This document shows positions 25,273-34,093 of a stretch of DNA of 64,000 nucleotides, piece after piece (position 1 is the stretch's first letter; the number at the start of each line of letters is the position of its first letter). A program made the translations under genes and the position numbers. The notes below the pieces were generated by a model that did not search any database, was not told the DNA's origin, and saw only the letters and a program-made list of their open reading frames with translations. This DNA comes from Christensenella sp. UBA4675 (GTDB lineage Bacteria; Bacillota; Clostridia; Christensenellales; Borkfalkiaceae), in assembly GCA_002405165.1 (NCBI GenBank), contig DHLF01000005.1, positions 5,528 to 69,527 on the forward strand, given 5' to 3'.

Positions 25273-25812
25273 ATGAAAAGTTTAAAAAGAATTTTAACTT
25301 TAACGAAAGTGTTTAAAATTTTATTTAAAATTGCGTTTATTTGCTCGATAGTGGGCGTAAGCTTAGGCGGAACGTGTTTCGTAGGAATTTTAATTGTCGG
25401 CAAGAAAAATTTGTTGGAAATATTTAAAGATATAAATTTTGACGCAAGCTATAACCAAGCTTTATGCTCTACTTTATCGTTTGTAGCATACGCTTCGTTT
25501 TCGATAGCGTTATACTATAAATTTTATAAATATTGCGAAAATATTTTAAAAATAGGAACGCCTTTTGACAAGCAAGTCGTATTAAAAACCAAAAAAACGG
25601 CTATTTTAAGTTTAGTTTTATCTATCGTTTGCTCTATCGTTATAAGTATAATTTGTAATTGTTTTAAAGTTAAAGACAATTTTACTCATACGCTTTCCTT
25701 AGGCTACGCGCTTTTTTATTTAATTATTTATTTCTTGTTGGATTACGGAGCGGATATAAACGCAAAAAATATACCCGACGAATCTATTTCAGAAGAAAAA
25801 TACGAAGAATAA
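25273..25812 (+). CDS. Small membrane protein, possibly DUF2975-like
   Basis: A 179-residue protein with four hydrophobic segments (about 18-42, 60-80, 105-125, 140-160) and an acidic tail. The loop CENILKIGTPFDKQVV and the segment LLDYGADINAK recall DUF2975 proteins, small membrane proteins often paired with an XRE-type regulator. The match is loose and no regulator lies next to it. It has its own promoter and terminator. Function unknown. Confidence 0.6.
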   Translation: MKSLKRILTLTKVFKILFKIAFICSIVGVSLGGTCFVGILIVGKKNLLEIFKDINFDASYNQALCSTLSFVAYASFSIALYYKFYKYCENILKIGTPFDKQVVLKTKKTAILSLVLSIVCSIVISIICNCFKVKDNFTHTLSLGYALFYLIIYFLLDYGADINAKNIPDESISEEKYEE

Positions 25813-25833
25813 TTTTAAAAAATTTTACTATAA

Positions 25834-25865
25834 AACGGCGAAAAACAAGCTTGATTTTCGCCGTT
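25834..25865 (+). terminator. Terminator of the small membrane protein gene
   Basis: AACGGCGAAAA (25834-25844) and its exact complement (25855-25865) enclose a loop that itself contains CAAGCTTG. T-rich sequence follows. Confidence 0.8.
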
Positions 25866-25997
25866 ATTTTTATGCTTTATTTTCTTAAAAACTACTTCGA
25901 TTTTTTTGAAATTTTGATTATTTTAACTTAACGCTTAAATCGAAATAATAAATCTCAAAAAAATAAAACGAACTCAAAAATTTGAGTTCGTTTTATT

Positions 25998-26084
25998 TGG
26001 TGCCGGAGATCGGAGTCGAACCGATACGGTTGTTACACCGAGGGATTTTAAGTCCCTTGCGTCTACCTATTCCGCCACTTCGGC
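25998..26084 (-). tRNA. tRNA-Leu (TAA anticodon)
   Basis: A class II tRNA with a long variable arm is visible on the minus strand. The anticodon arm AGGGA-CTTAAAA-TCCCT gives TAA, the T arm is ATCGG-TTCGACT-CCGAT, and CCA is encoded. The acceptor stem GCCGAAG/CTCCGGC has one A-C mismatch at the fifth pair, where a normal T would make it perfect. Confidence 0.95.
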
Positions 26085-26211
26085 ATACTTTTATCGTAAG
26101 CTATTATATCATAGATATTTTTTCTTTTCAACTATTTTTAAGCTTTTTTTCTAATTTTTTAAAATTTTATTCCAAAAGAAAGACCGAACTTTCTATCTTT
26201 TAAAACTTATA

Positions 26212-26871
26212 TTAAGAATTTTCAGACGCTTTAATTCTTTTATACATATCCTGCATTTTATTGTCTATTTCCGCAATTTTATTAGAACAATCCAGCATTT
26301 CTTCGTTTATCCCTATCGGAAGTCTAGACTTGTCCGCTTTATACCTTATATCGTGTTCTAAACTTGCCCAAAAGTCCATTGCGATAGTCCTTAACTGAAC
26401 TTCCGCAACTACGTATTCAGTTCTATCAGACAAATAAACGGGAACTTTAATATCTAAATGCAACGAACGATATCCGTTATAGTTGGGAGTTTTAATGTAG
26501 TCTTGCTTTTTTACAAGTTCTATATCCGTTTGCCTTAATAGTATTTCGGCAACGTTATAAACGTCGTCTATATAATTGCAAACAACCCTTACGCCCGCAA
26601 TATCGTTTAGGTGTTTTTTAGCGGTTTCTATCGTTACGGGAAGATTTTTTTTAATCAACTTCGCAATAATACTATCAGGGGATTTTAACCTGCTTTCTAT
26701 ATGGTGGATAGGATTTCTTGCGTATAACACGTTAAATTCGTTATTTAAAACTTCTAGTTTAACGGTTAGTTGTTTAACCGCGCTATCGTACAAGTTTTGC
26801 ATAACTAAAATTTCGTGAGTATTATAAAATGTTGAAATATCCCCGTTTTTAGAAATTGCTTTTCTTTCCAT
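26212..26871 (-). CDS. relQ: RelQ-type small alarmone synthetase (GTP pyrophosphokinase)
   Basis: A 219-residue protein matching the single-domain RelQ/YjbM family, which makes (p)ppGpp from ATP and GTP or GDP without a hydrolase domain. Family features: SPDSIIAKLIKK, DIAGVRVVCNYIDDVY, NYNGYRSLHLDI and EVQLRTIAMDFWASLEHDIR with the catalytic Glu and substrate-binding residues. A C-terminal helix supports the tetramer in relatives. The in-frame upstream extension is dropped: the ATG at 26871 gives the family length, though its ribosome site (GGGTTGG) is weak. The gene is isolated, between tRNA-Leu and a gene-poor stretch. Confidence 0.92.
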   Translation of the reverse strand: MERKAISKNGDISTFYNTHEILVMQNLYDSAVKQLTVKLEVLNNEFNVLYARNPIHHIESRLKSPDSIIAKLIKKNLPVTIETAKKHLNDIAGVRVVCNYIDDVYNVAEILLRQTDIELVKKQDYIKTPNYNGYRSLHLDIKVPVYLSDRTEYVVAEVQLRTIAMDFWASLEHDIRYKADKSRLPIGINEEMLDCSNKIAEIDNKMQDMYKRIKASENS

Positions 26872-27032
26872 TTGCCAACCCTTTTTACTATTTTTAGTGA
26901 TTATATCATAAAATAAATTTAAACTCAATGAAAAATCTAAATTTTAAAGAGTATTTTAAAATATATTAAATCTCGATAAGTTTTATATCGTTTGTGCTTT
27001 CGAATACAGCGTTTTCGCCTTAAAGAAAAAAT

Positions 27033-27348
27033 TTAAAAAAGCCTCGTCGCAAGCGTTAAACTGTCCGCGATTCTTCCTCCTGCGTTTTCAAATATCGGTG
27101 CGCCACCCTTTGTACGAGGAATCGAATCGTCCGTCGTAAGAATACCCTGCATAGAGAGTGAGCGAATCCGTAACCGCATCGTATCCGAATCTAATAATAA
27201 TTTTTTTGTCTGAAATTTCGGTAAAATTAGATATAATGCTAGCTATTTTAAAAAATCCTATTACGTTTTTATCGTCGCTTTCTATACGAGCGTGCGTGTC
27301 ATTAGTTTTAATAATATATTCTTCATTTTCTTTACTAGTTTTTACAGT
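27033..27348 (-). pseudogene. Broken fragment of a surface protein with an InlB-like repeat
   Basis: Bases 27083-27190 match 37353-37456 inside the solute-binding lipoprotein gene with only two substitutions and one 4-base insertion (27131-27134). The minus-strand frame reads through FGYDAVTDSLTLYAGYSYD, the end of an InlB-like repeat. The insertion then shifts it. If the shift is corrected, TKGGAPIFEN continues to a stop at 27033. The sequence upstream of the repeat (KTNDTHARIESDDKN and onward) is not related to the 37 kb gene. No start codon is in frame. A recent partial duplication or recombination remnant. Confidence 0.6.
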
Positions 27349-27697
27349 TTAATACATTTTCTTTGCTTTATCAAATACTTTTTATGAATTTAAATTTTAA
27401 TTTAATAATATTTTTTTGCAAATCAGACTGTTACTAAAAACTAAATATAGCAAAAAAGTTTACAAAATTTCTTTTTACGTTAGATTTAACTGCTTAGCCA
27501 CTTAACAAAAAAGCGCAAAACGTATAAAGAATTTTTTACACAAAAGTCCACGGTTTACCCCTTACATAAATCATAAAAAACATATTATATTTAGGTTGTT
27601 AAATTATTTAAATCTTACAGGCGTTTTTAACACGAAAAATTTTACTATTTTATTTCTTACGGTAAGCGTAAAAGACGCATAAAATTTTTATATTACG
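27349..27697 (-). other. Gene-free stretch
   Basis: I see no gene, repeat or RNA signature here. The sequence is A/T-rich with stops in all frames. Confidence 0.5.
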
Positions 27698-27722
27698 AAA
27701 AAAACGACGGTTTTACCCGTCG
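27698..27722 (-). terminator. Terminator of the Spo0A-like gene
   Basis: CGACGG (27705-27710) pairs with CCGTCG (27717-27722) and is followed on the minus strand by seven T. It starts a few bases past the gene's stop codon. Confidence 0.8.
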
Positions 27723-27729
27723 GATAAAA

Positions 27730-28089
27730 TTATAAACTTTGTAAGTATACGTTTTCTACAAGTAAAGAAATAAGTTGCCTACTCGTCGGTTTTTCATAAG
27801 TATAAACTTCGTAGCCAAGCACTTCCATTAGTCTGTTCTTTTTTTCGTGGTTGTAAGATACTTCTATCGCATGTCTAATGTTTCGCTCTATCGAGCATTT
27901 GTTTTCACCAAAAGTTTCTGCTAATCTCGGATATAATCCATTATTAAAATTCTCTATCAAAGAACCATCGTTAATTATTAAACTAACGCCTTCTCTTATA
28001 TAACGGAATCCTTTTAAATTCGGCGGTATGCCTATTTTTAATAAAAGCAAACTTACCATTTCACCTATCTTTGCCTTACTTAACGTCAT
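27730..28089 (-). CDS. Stand-alone Spo0A C-terminal DNA-binding domain protein
   Basis: A 119-residue protein that aligns along its whole length with the effector (Spo0A_C) domain of the sporulation master regulator. Shared patterns include KIGIPPNLKGFRYIREGVSL (Spo0A: IGVPAHIKGYLYLREAI), GLYPRLAETF, and IERNIRHAIEVSY, which includes the DNA-recognition helix (Spo0A: VERAIRHAIEVAW). LGYEVYTYEKPTSRQLISLL matches the final helices. There is no receiver domain and no phosphorylation site. The start follows AGGGAGA. In Spo0A, isolated C-domains bind DNA without phosphorylation, so this could be a constitutively active regulator or competitor. Role inferred. Confidence 0.88.
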   Translation of the reverse strand: MTLSKAKIGEMVSLLLLKIGIPPNLKGFRYIREGVSLIINDGSLIENFNNGLYPRLAETFGENKCSIERNIRHAIEVSYNHEKKNRLMEVLGYEVYTYEKPTSRQLISLLVENVYLQSL

Positions 28090-28342
28090 ATTGTAAATCT
28101 CCCTATTTTCCCTTTTGTTATTTTATTATTTGATATTATATCACTTCATATGTACAAAATCAAGTAAATTTTAAGCATTTATGAAAAAGAATGTAGAATT
28201 ATGAATGATTTTAATAAATTATGAATTATTATTTTTTTATAAAAATATATTTTTTTATATTGAAATATGTTAAAGTTTTTTTAAAAACAAGTTTAAAGGA
28301 AAAAAAATGTATAAAAATTACTTTTTTTGTCGATTTATATAA
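28090..28342. other. Gene-free A/T-rich stretch upstream of the Spo0A-like gene
   Basis: This holds only the upstream region of the leftward Spo0A-like gene. No clear promoter matching TTGACA/TATAAT at standard spacing was identified. Confidence 0.4.
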
Positions 28343-28389
28343 AAAAATAGACCGAACGAAAAAGCCCGTTATATCTTTTTCGTACGGTC
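28343..28389 (-). terminator. Long hairpin, probable end of the glycan operon transcript
   Basis: GACCGAACGAAAAAG (28350-28364) pairs with 28375-28389 over 15 bases with one mismatch, followed on the minus strand by TATTTTTTT. It lies about 450 bases after the last gene of the operon, with no gene between. Confidence 0.6.
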
Positions 28390-28842
28390 ATTCTTGCAAA
28401 AAGCACTTAGATATTTGCGAAAACTATTTTAAATCATAACAAACAAAAAGTTAACACATAAAAATGAAAAGAATTATTTGTTTTTTATTTTTATAGTGAT
28501 ATACATATCCCATTCCTTTATAGCACGATTATAATTCATTATACCGTTATTTATCAATATTTTTCTATAAAAAAACTATAAAATAAAAGTTTTATATTCT
28601 ATATTTATTAAGACTTTTTAAATAAAATATCTTTTAGCCGTTTGCAAAACTTTAATTTATTTTACCTTTTAAGGGGGGAGACAGTCGAAAACTCTTAACC
28701 TTAAATAGTCGGATATAGACTTAGGATTATGATAATCGAATATTTATCACATATAATTGTCAATCTCCTATAAAACAGCTAAAACTCTAACCCACAAAAA
28801 GCTCAAAAATAGCCATTTACATTATTTGCGGAACGTTGATTA
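28390..28842. other. Gene-free stretch after the glycan operon
   Basis: I find no convincing gene or RNA. A purine-rich motif AAGGGGGGAGA at 28671-28681 looks like a strong ribosome site on the plus strand but no open frame follows. Confidence 0.45.
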
Positions 28843-30618
28843 TCAAATAACGTTACCCGTTATCGGATCGAACACATATGCATCGTTCATGGAAAAGGAA
28901 ACTATAAGCTCGTCTTCCGTCGTAATTTTGTGCTTTGTATCGGTTCGACCAACCATATCCTGCCCGCAAAAATCGAAATGAATATTGTACTCACCACCTA
29001 AAAGTTCACACACCGTAGGTCTTACCGTAAAACCTTGCTTATTTTTTACTTTCTTTTTCAGCTCTATTTTTATACATTCGGGACGTATACCTACCGATAC
29101 GGCGTGATTTTCAGTTAAACACTTTTCTAACGCTTTGAGCTTGTTTAAACAAATTTCGCGCTCCTTTGCAAACGGGTCTTCCTCAATTTCTTTCTTTTTG
29201 ATTTTTTGCATTACATTTTTGAAAAATGTCGCAAACCTTACAAACACGTTCTTTTTCTTAGGCGTTACTTTTCTGTTCAATTCAAGCTCGCCCGTTGCCG
29301 ACAGCGTTTTGCGTATCTCGTCACGCGCCGTTTCGTCGAAATTATCATAAAGTTTTTCATATTTTTCTTTCTCGCGCAAATACGCTTTGTCATGCTTTGC
29401 AATAAACGCTTCGTCAACAGGTATTAAAAATTCTCCGCAAGTAAGACGGGAATTGCTCCTGTCAAACTGCATATTGAAAAAGTTCATAGCAGGCGAACCG
29501 ATAAATTTGGCAACGAACATATTGCACGGCGAGTTGTATATTTCCTCGGGCGTACCTATCTGCTGGACAAATCCTCGCGACATAACCACTATGCGCGTAG
29601 CCATAGTCATAGCCTCGGTTTGGTCGTGCGTAACGTATATCGTCGTTGCTCCAATGCGGTTGTGTATTTTTACTATTTCGCTTCTCATGGTAAGTCGCAA
29701 TTTTGCATCTAAGTTTGAAAGAGGCTCATCCATAAGAAATACCGGCACGTTTTTAACTATCGCCCGTCCTAGCGCCACACGTTGCATTTGCCCGCCGGAA
29801 AGCTCTTTGGGTAATTTATCTAAATAGGGAATTAAATCAAGCTTTTCCGCCGTTTCGTACACCTGCGTTTTAATTTCGTATGGAGTATACTTACGGTATA
29901 TAAGCTTTTTTTTCCCTTCTCTGTCCACCGCGCAAAAATTTTCGTCGAGCGTTACGCCGTTTTCTTTGTTTTTAATTTCGACACTTTTTGCTCTCTCTTG
30001 AATCTTTTCCCGTATAACCGAGCGTATTTCGACTTCCTTGCTGATAATCTCTTCAAGCGAACATTTTAAAAACGGCTTAAATATTTTTATTAAAAATTCT
30101 CCCGCTTCATAAGAACAATTGAATACAGTTGAAACTGCTTCGATATGGTCACGTTTTTTACGCTTTTCGCACGCCACTCTGCACATAATTTCCGCAATCT
30201 TACCAAACTCTACCGTGCCTAAAATTTTTTCCGTTTCTGCATTGGCAGACAAAATTCTATCAATAGCGGGCAAGGGATATTTTTTTATCGTTAAAGGAAA
30301 AGCGATATTGCTGTATACCGTCATTTGCGGATATAGCGCATAGCTTTGGAAAACTATTGCCATACGTCGCTCGTTGCTCGGCTTGTAATTTAAAAGCTCG
30401 CCTTTAAGGTATATTTCGCCTCCCGTTACGTCTTCGAGCCCGGCAACCATTCTAAGTGTGGTGGATTTACCGCACCCGCTAGGTCCAACGATAACGATAA
30501 ATTCATTGCGTTGTATATTTAAATTAAAGTCGTATACGGCTTTTTCGTTATTTTGATAAACCTTTACGAGATGGTTAAGCGATAAGAACGTTTCATTTTC
30601 CGTATTTGTATTTTTCAT
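28843..30618 (-). CDS. Carbohydrate ABC transporter ATPase with large insertion
   Basis: A 591-residue ATPase of the MsmX/UgpC group, instead of the usual 360-400. Walker A GPSGCGKST (45-53), Q loop at Gln91, signature LSGGQ (273-277), Walker B FLMDEP (294-299) and THDQTEAMT are all intact. About 125-130 extra residues (about 121-245), Lys/Glu-rich and helical, separate Q loop and signature, which are normally some 50 apart. A second Lys-rich insertion lies in the C-terminal regulatory part, which still ends in VGIRPE and TOBE-like segments. It energises the fused permease upstream. The ATG at 30618 (GGGGG ahead) is chosen over a 67-residue extension. Confidence 0.88.
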   Translation of the reverse strand: MKNTNTENETFLSLNHLVKVYQNNEKAVYDFNLNIQRNEFIVIVGPSGCGKSTTLRMVAGLEDVTGGEIYLKGELLNYKPSNERRMAIVFQSYALYPQMTVYSNIAFPLTIKKYPLPAIDRILSANAETEKILGTVEFGKIAEIMCRVACEKRKKRDHIEAVSTVFNCSYEAGEFLIKIFKPFLKCSLEEIISKEVEIRSVIREKIQERAKSVEIKNKENGVTLDENFCAVDREGKKKLIYRKYTPYEIKTQVYETAEKLDLIPYLDKLPKELSGGQMQRVALGRAIVKNVPVFLMDEPLSNLDAKLRLTMRSEIVKIHNRIGATTIYVTHDQTEAMTMATRIVVMSRGFVQQIGTPEEIYNSPCNMFVAKFIGSPAMNFFNMQFDRSNSRLTCGEFLIPVDEAFIAKHDKAYLREKEKYEKLYDNFDETARDEIRKTLSATGELELNRKVTPKKKNVFVRFATFFKNVMQKIKKKEIEEDPFAKEREICLNKLKALEKCLTENHAVSVGIRPECIKIELKKKVKNKQGFTVRPTVCELLGGEYNIHFDFCGQDMVGRTDTKHKITTEDELIVSFSMNDAYVFDPITGNVI

Positions 30619-30644
30619 ATATACCCCCTGTTCTAACTTTCGGG

Positions 30645-32648
30645 TTACATTTTTATACCCGATGAAGCTAATCCGTCTATCATTTTGTTCTGTGTAAAAA
30701 TAAATATTAAAAGTATCGGCATTAAAGTAAATACGCTTGTCGCCATAGATAAACCGACTTGCCCCCAACTTGTGCCGCCCGTATAGTAAACGGTAAGCGC
30801 ATAGGTAACCGTACGCCACTCAGAGATTTCGCCCGACAGCAAGAGCTGTGGCCAAACAAGACTGTTCCAGCTACCCGTAAACGAAAACAGAATAATCATC
30901 AACGAAGTAGACTTGGCAAGCGGTGCGATAATGCGTCTAAAAATTGTCATTGTGCTAGCACCGTCGGCTTTCGCGCTTTCAACGATATCCTTAGGAATCG
31001 ATAAAAAGAAACTACGCATCAACAGCATATTGAATATGCCCGTACAGCCCGGAAGAATCAGCCACATATAAATGTAAAAATAAGACGCCATACCCGTTAA
31101 TTGAAACGAGTTTTTGATTTGCGAGAAAATGATAAACGAAGGCGACGTGCCGAGTATAGCAGGTACTGCCATCCATAAGAATAAGAATTTTAACAACTTA
31201 TCCTTGCCTTTAAACCGCAGAAACACAAATGCAAACGCCGTAAGCAAATCAAACAAAACCGTAAGAATAACGGTGGCAATACTCGACCAAAGAGAATTGA
31301 GTATCCACTTCGGCATTGCGTCTATCGAACCGTTGCGAATTATAAAACCATTGTAGTGTTTTAGCGTCCATTGATCCCAAGAAGACGGGAAAATCTTTTC
31401 GGGATGCAATTGCAAATCAAGGTCGGACTTAAACGACGAACCCACCATATACAGCAACGGAAAAGCGAATATTACCGTAGCGATAAGCAACACTACAAGA
31501 GCGACGGTTTTTTCTCGACGTTCTGTTAAAGCTGATTTAGTGAGCTTGCTACGTGGAGACGCATATTTCTTTTTGCACTTTTCCGCAGGAAGATCAAAAT
31601 CCGTAAACAGACTTGCATTATAAATGTTTGAACATAAACGTTCGCCCAATGACAAAAAACCTTTGTCCGCAAAATAACGCTCGCACTCCGCAGTATAACG
31701 GGGTTTAGGATGTCGCTCCTCGGTGCATTTCCTTTGAATTATGCCGAACATCATAACGAACAGACCGAAAATTAGAGTGCATGCACAGAAAAATCCCGTT
31801 TGTCGTGCATACGTAAGCCCGCCGGCTAAATACCTTTGTATAAACATCATAGGCGTAACAGATTCAACCACATTCGTGACGTCATTCAGCACGTATGGTT
31901 GTCCGTATAAGCCGAGCATACTGATTAAAGTCGTAAACAGACAAAGCGTAAGCGTAGGGCGGATATGGGGAAACGTAACATGCAGTATTTTACGGAACTT
32001 ATTTCCTCCGTCCATTTCGCACGCTTCATATAAATTTTTGGGAACGTTTCTAAGCGCGCCCGAAAATATTACGAAATTTTTACCGCAATCGCCCCAGAGC
32101 CCGGCTATCATAATAACAACCCAACGAAGAATGTCCCCCTCGAACGGCTTACCTGACAGCCATTTGATATTCTTTCCCAACCATGCGTTTATTAAACCGT
32201 TATTGTTGCCTGCAAACATATTGCCGAATATAATACCGACGATACTGATTGATACAACGCTAGGAAGGAAAATAATTGCACGATAAATTTTATATCCCGG
32301 AGGGCGTTTATTGATAAAATACGCCAAAAACAGCGGAAGAATCAAGTGCAACGGCACAGCCACAACGTTGAATACCAACATTGGCAGAAACGACTTCCAA
32401 AACGTCTTGCTTACCTGCAAATCGAGATTAAACAAATTAATGAAATTCTGAAACCCTATAAACGTATTTTCTTCGGGAGAGTAAGGATTGTATTTCATAA
32501 ATGAGAACACAATACCAAAAATAACCGGGATAAACGTAAACAATGTAAATATTATTAAATAAGGGCTTGCCATTCCGAGCGCAAGAAGCGTTTCCTTTCT
32601 GCGGTATTTTCTTCTTTCTTTGTTTTTAATTACCGTAACGTTATCCAT
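30645..32648 (-). CDS. Fused carbohydrate ABC permease (MalF-MalG type)
   Basis: A 667-residue protein joining two permeases normally made separately. The first half (about 1-310) is MalF/UgpA-like, with PYLIIFTLFTFIPVIFGIVF and the ATPase-docking EAA loop YEACEMDGGNKFRKILHVTF. A hydrophilic linker of about 80 residues follows (about 310-385). The second half is MalG/UgpE-like, with FAFPLLYMVGSSFKS and EAA loop ESAKADGASTMTIFRRIIAP. Both loops are complete, so both halves can dock on the ATPase. The ATG at 32648 with AAGGA is preferred over a GTG at 32666. Confidence 0.9.
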   Translation of the reverse strand: MDNVTVIKNKERRKYRRKETLLALGMASPYLIIFTLFTFIPVIFGIVFSFMKYNPYSPEENTFIGFQNFINLFNLDLQVSKTFWKSFLPMLVFNVVAVPLHLILPLFLAYFINKRPPGYKIYRAIIFLPSVVSISIVGIIFGNMFAGNNNGLINAWLGKNIKWLSGKPFEGDILRWVVIMIAGLWGDCGKNFVIFSGALRNVPKNLYEACEMDGGNKFRKILHVTFPHIRPTLTLCLFTTLISMLGLYGQPYVLNDVTNVVESVTPMMFIQRYLAGGLTYARQTGFFCACTLIFGLFVMMFGIIQRKCTEERHPKPRYTAECERYFADKGFLSLGERLCSNIYNASLFTDFDLPAEKCKKKYASPRSKLTKSALTERREKTVALVVLLIATVIFAFPLLYMVGSSFKSDLDLQLHPEKIFPSSWDQWTLKHYNGFIIRNGSIDAMPKWILNSLWSSIATVILTVLFDLLTAFAFVFLRFKGKDKLLKFLFLWMAVPAILGTSPSFIIFSQIKNSFQLTGMASYFYIYMWLILPGCTGIFNMLLMRSFFLSIPKDIVESAKADGASTMTIFRRIIAPLAKSTSLMIILFSFTGSWNSLVWPQLLLSGEISEWRTVTYALTVYYTGGTSWGQVGLSMATSVFTLMPILLIFIFTQNKMIDGLASSGIKM

Positions 32649-32662
32649 TTGTCTTATCCTTA

Positions 32663-34072
32663 TCACATTCCGGAAAGGTCGACCTGTCCGTTGAATTTTT
32701 CTTGATTAGATTCTATAACCTGCTCGTCGGTCAGCGTATTGGTGCTGTTTAAAACCGTTACTATAATCTGCCCGAGATAGGTGCGTAGTTCTGAAAAGAA
32801 AGGCGTCTGCCCCGTCGAGACAAAGTTATTTATATCGGGGTAAAATTGAGTAACGTAATTTTTCGCATAAAAGTTTTCGGTATATTCCGGTGAAGAAGTA
32901 ACTTTATTGCATACGCTCATATGACCCGTTTCAACCCATTCCGTTTGCACGGACACTTCCTGCGAGAACCACTTAACAAACTCGCAAATCGCCGCTTTTT
33001 TCGTTATATCCGACACGACGCGTGTTATAGCAAAGAAATGCGAATCGCCGTAAATAGTGTCTGCATAAGGTTTGCTTTCGTCCATTGCAAACCATTTAGC
33101 CATACTTGTTCCGCCTATTTTGTCTTTCACTTTTTCAACGTCGTTATCGGTGTGTTGTTGTGCGTAGGACACCAAAAGCGACTTCATATCCCAAGGTAAA
33201 CCAAAGTAAAACAAACATTTATTACCTAAAAATTCGGCAAGCACGTCCTTTTTCGACCTGTTTACAGGGGAATCGCCGGTGAGTAGTCTTATGGATTCTA
33301 TCGCAGTTTTAAACGAATCAAGGTTTTTTCCCGTCGCCCATTCCGCATAATACGTACTTTCGTTATAAAGCTTGGCACCGTTTTGCAGAAGTGCCGTAAC
33401 AAACAAATAGCTTTGGAACTGCTTAACCTCCGTCGTCCAAGATATCGGTGTATATCCTTTTGCTTTTGCCGTAGCGCACAGCTTGTCAAGTTCGTCGCGG
33501 TTTCTCGGAAGTACGCCACCACACTCTGCAAGTATATCTTTATTATATAACACATTCATGCTCTGCGCGTCAACAGGTATCGAATAAAGTTCATCCGTAC
33601 CATATTTAGCAAAAGCCGACAGCGCTGTAGCGTAATCTTCGATATTAATTTCTATACCTGACTTCTCCAAAGCTTCGTCAAAGGGTTGAAGAAATTTAAA
33701 TTCTACAAGTTGCTTTTGCCCTTCTTGATGCGACATAATAAAGTCTGGCGCGTTATTGTTATTTGTAATACGCTTTGCCACTTCGGTTTCGAATTGATCT
33801 TCACTTATTGTATTGCTAATTACATTTATTCTATCGCGGTATTTGCGGTTAAACTTAGCCACCAGCGCATCTAATACGCCTTTATCCTCCGCCGCAACCA
33901 CGTTGGTAAATCTCAATTCAACGTTGTCGTACACAATGTTGCCGTTTTCGTCTTTTACAAGTTCACCTGTCGTAGTCCAACCGTCACTTTTTTTGCCTTT
34001 GCAAGAAGTAAATGCAAAAACGCAAACTAAACTCAAAACTACCGCAATAAAAATAGTAATAAATTTTTTCAT
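32663..34072 (-). CDS. Carbohydrate ABC transporter solute-binding lipoprotein
   Basis: A 469-residue protein with signal peptide and lipobox (FTSC, cysteine about 24). It belongs to the family 1 extracellular solute-binding proteins: DGVLDALVAKFNRKYRDRIN, YSIPVDAQSMNVLYNKDIL and NNAPDFIMSHQEGQKQLVEF are typical for sugar-binding members. It presents an oligosaccharide to the fused permease encoded immediately downstream. Start behind AAGGAG. It is the second binding protein of this operon. The ligand is likely a galactoside or glucoside, given the GH97 and GH2 neighbours (inference). Confidence 0.9.
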   Translation of the reverse strand: MKKFITIFIAVVLSLVCVFAFTSCKGKKSDGWTTTGELVKDENGNIVYDNVELRFTNVVAAEDKGVLDALVAKFNRKYRDRINVISNTISEDQFETEVAKRITNNNNAPDFIMSHQEGQKQLVEFKFLQPFDEALEKSGIEINIEDYATALSAFAKYGTDELYSIPVDAQSMNVLYNKDILAECGGVLPRNRDELDKLCATAKAKGYTPISWTTEVKQFQSYLFVTALLQNGAKLYNESTYYAEWATGKNLDSFKTAIESIRLLTGDSPVNRSKKDVLAEFLGNKCLFYFGLPWDMKSLLVSYAQQHTDNDVEKVKDKIGGTSMAKWFAMDESKPYADTIYGDSHFFAITRVVSDITKKAAICEFVKWFSQEVSVQTEWVETGHMSVCNKVTSSPEYTENFYAKNYVTQFYPDINNFVSTGQTPFFSELRTYLGQIIVTVLNSTNTLTDEQVIESNQEKFNGQVDLSGM

Positions 34073-34093
34073 CGTTTTTCTCCTTCTCTGTTA

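Noticed and set aside
27158..27352. 64-residue plus-strand frame over the duplicated fragment
   Set aside because: It runs antisense to the surface-protein remnant and shows no protein-like features.
28684..28690. AGTCGAA near 28684 and again near 45391, similar to a Spo0A box (TGTCGAA)
   Set aside because: Only 6 of 7 bases match and two scattered hits are expected by chance in this much sequence.
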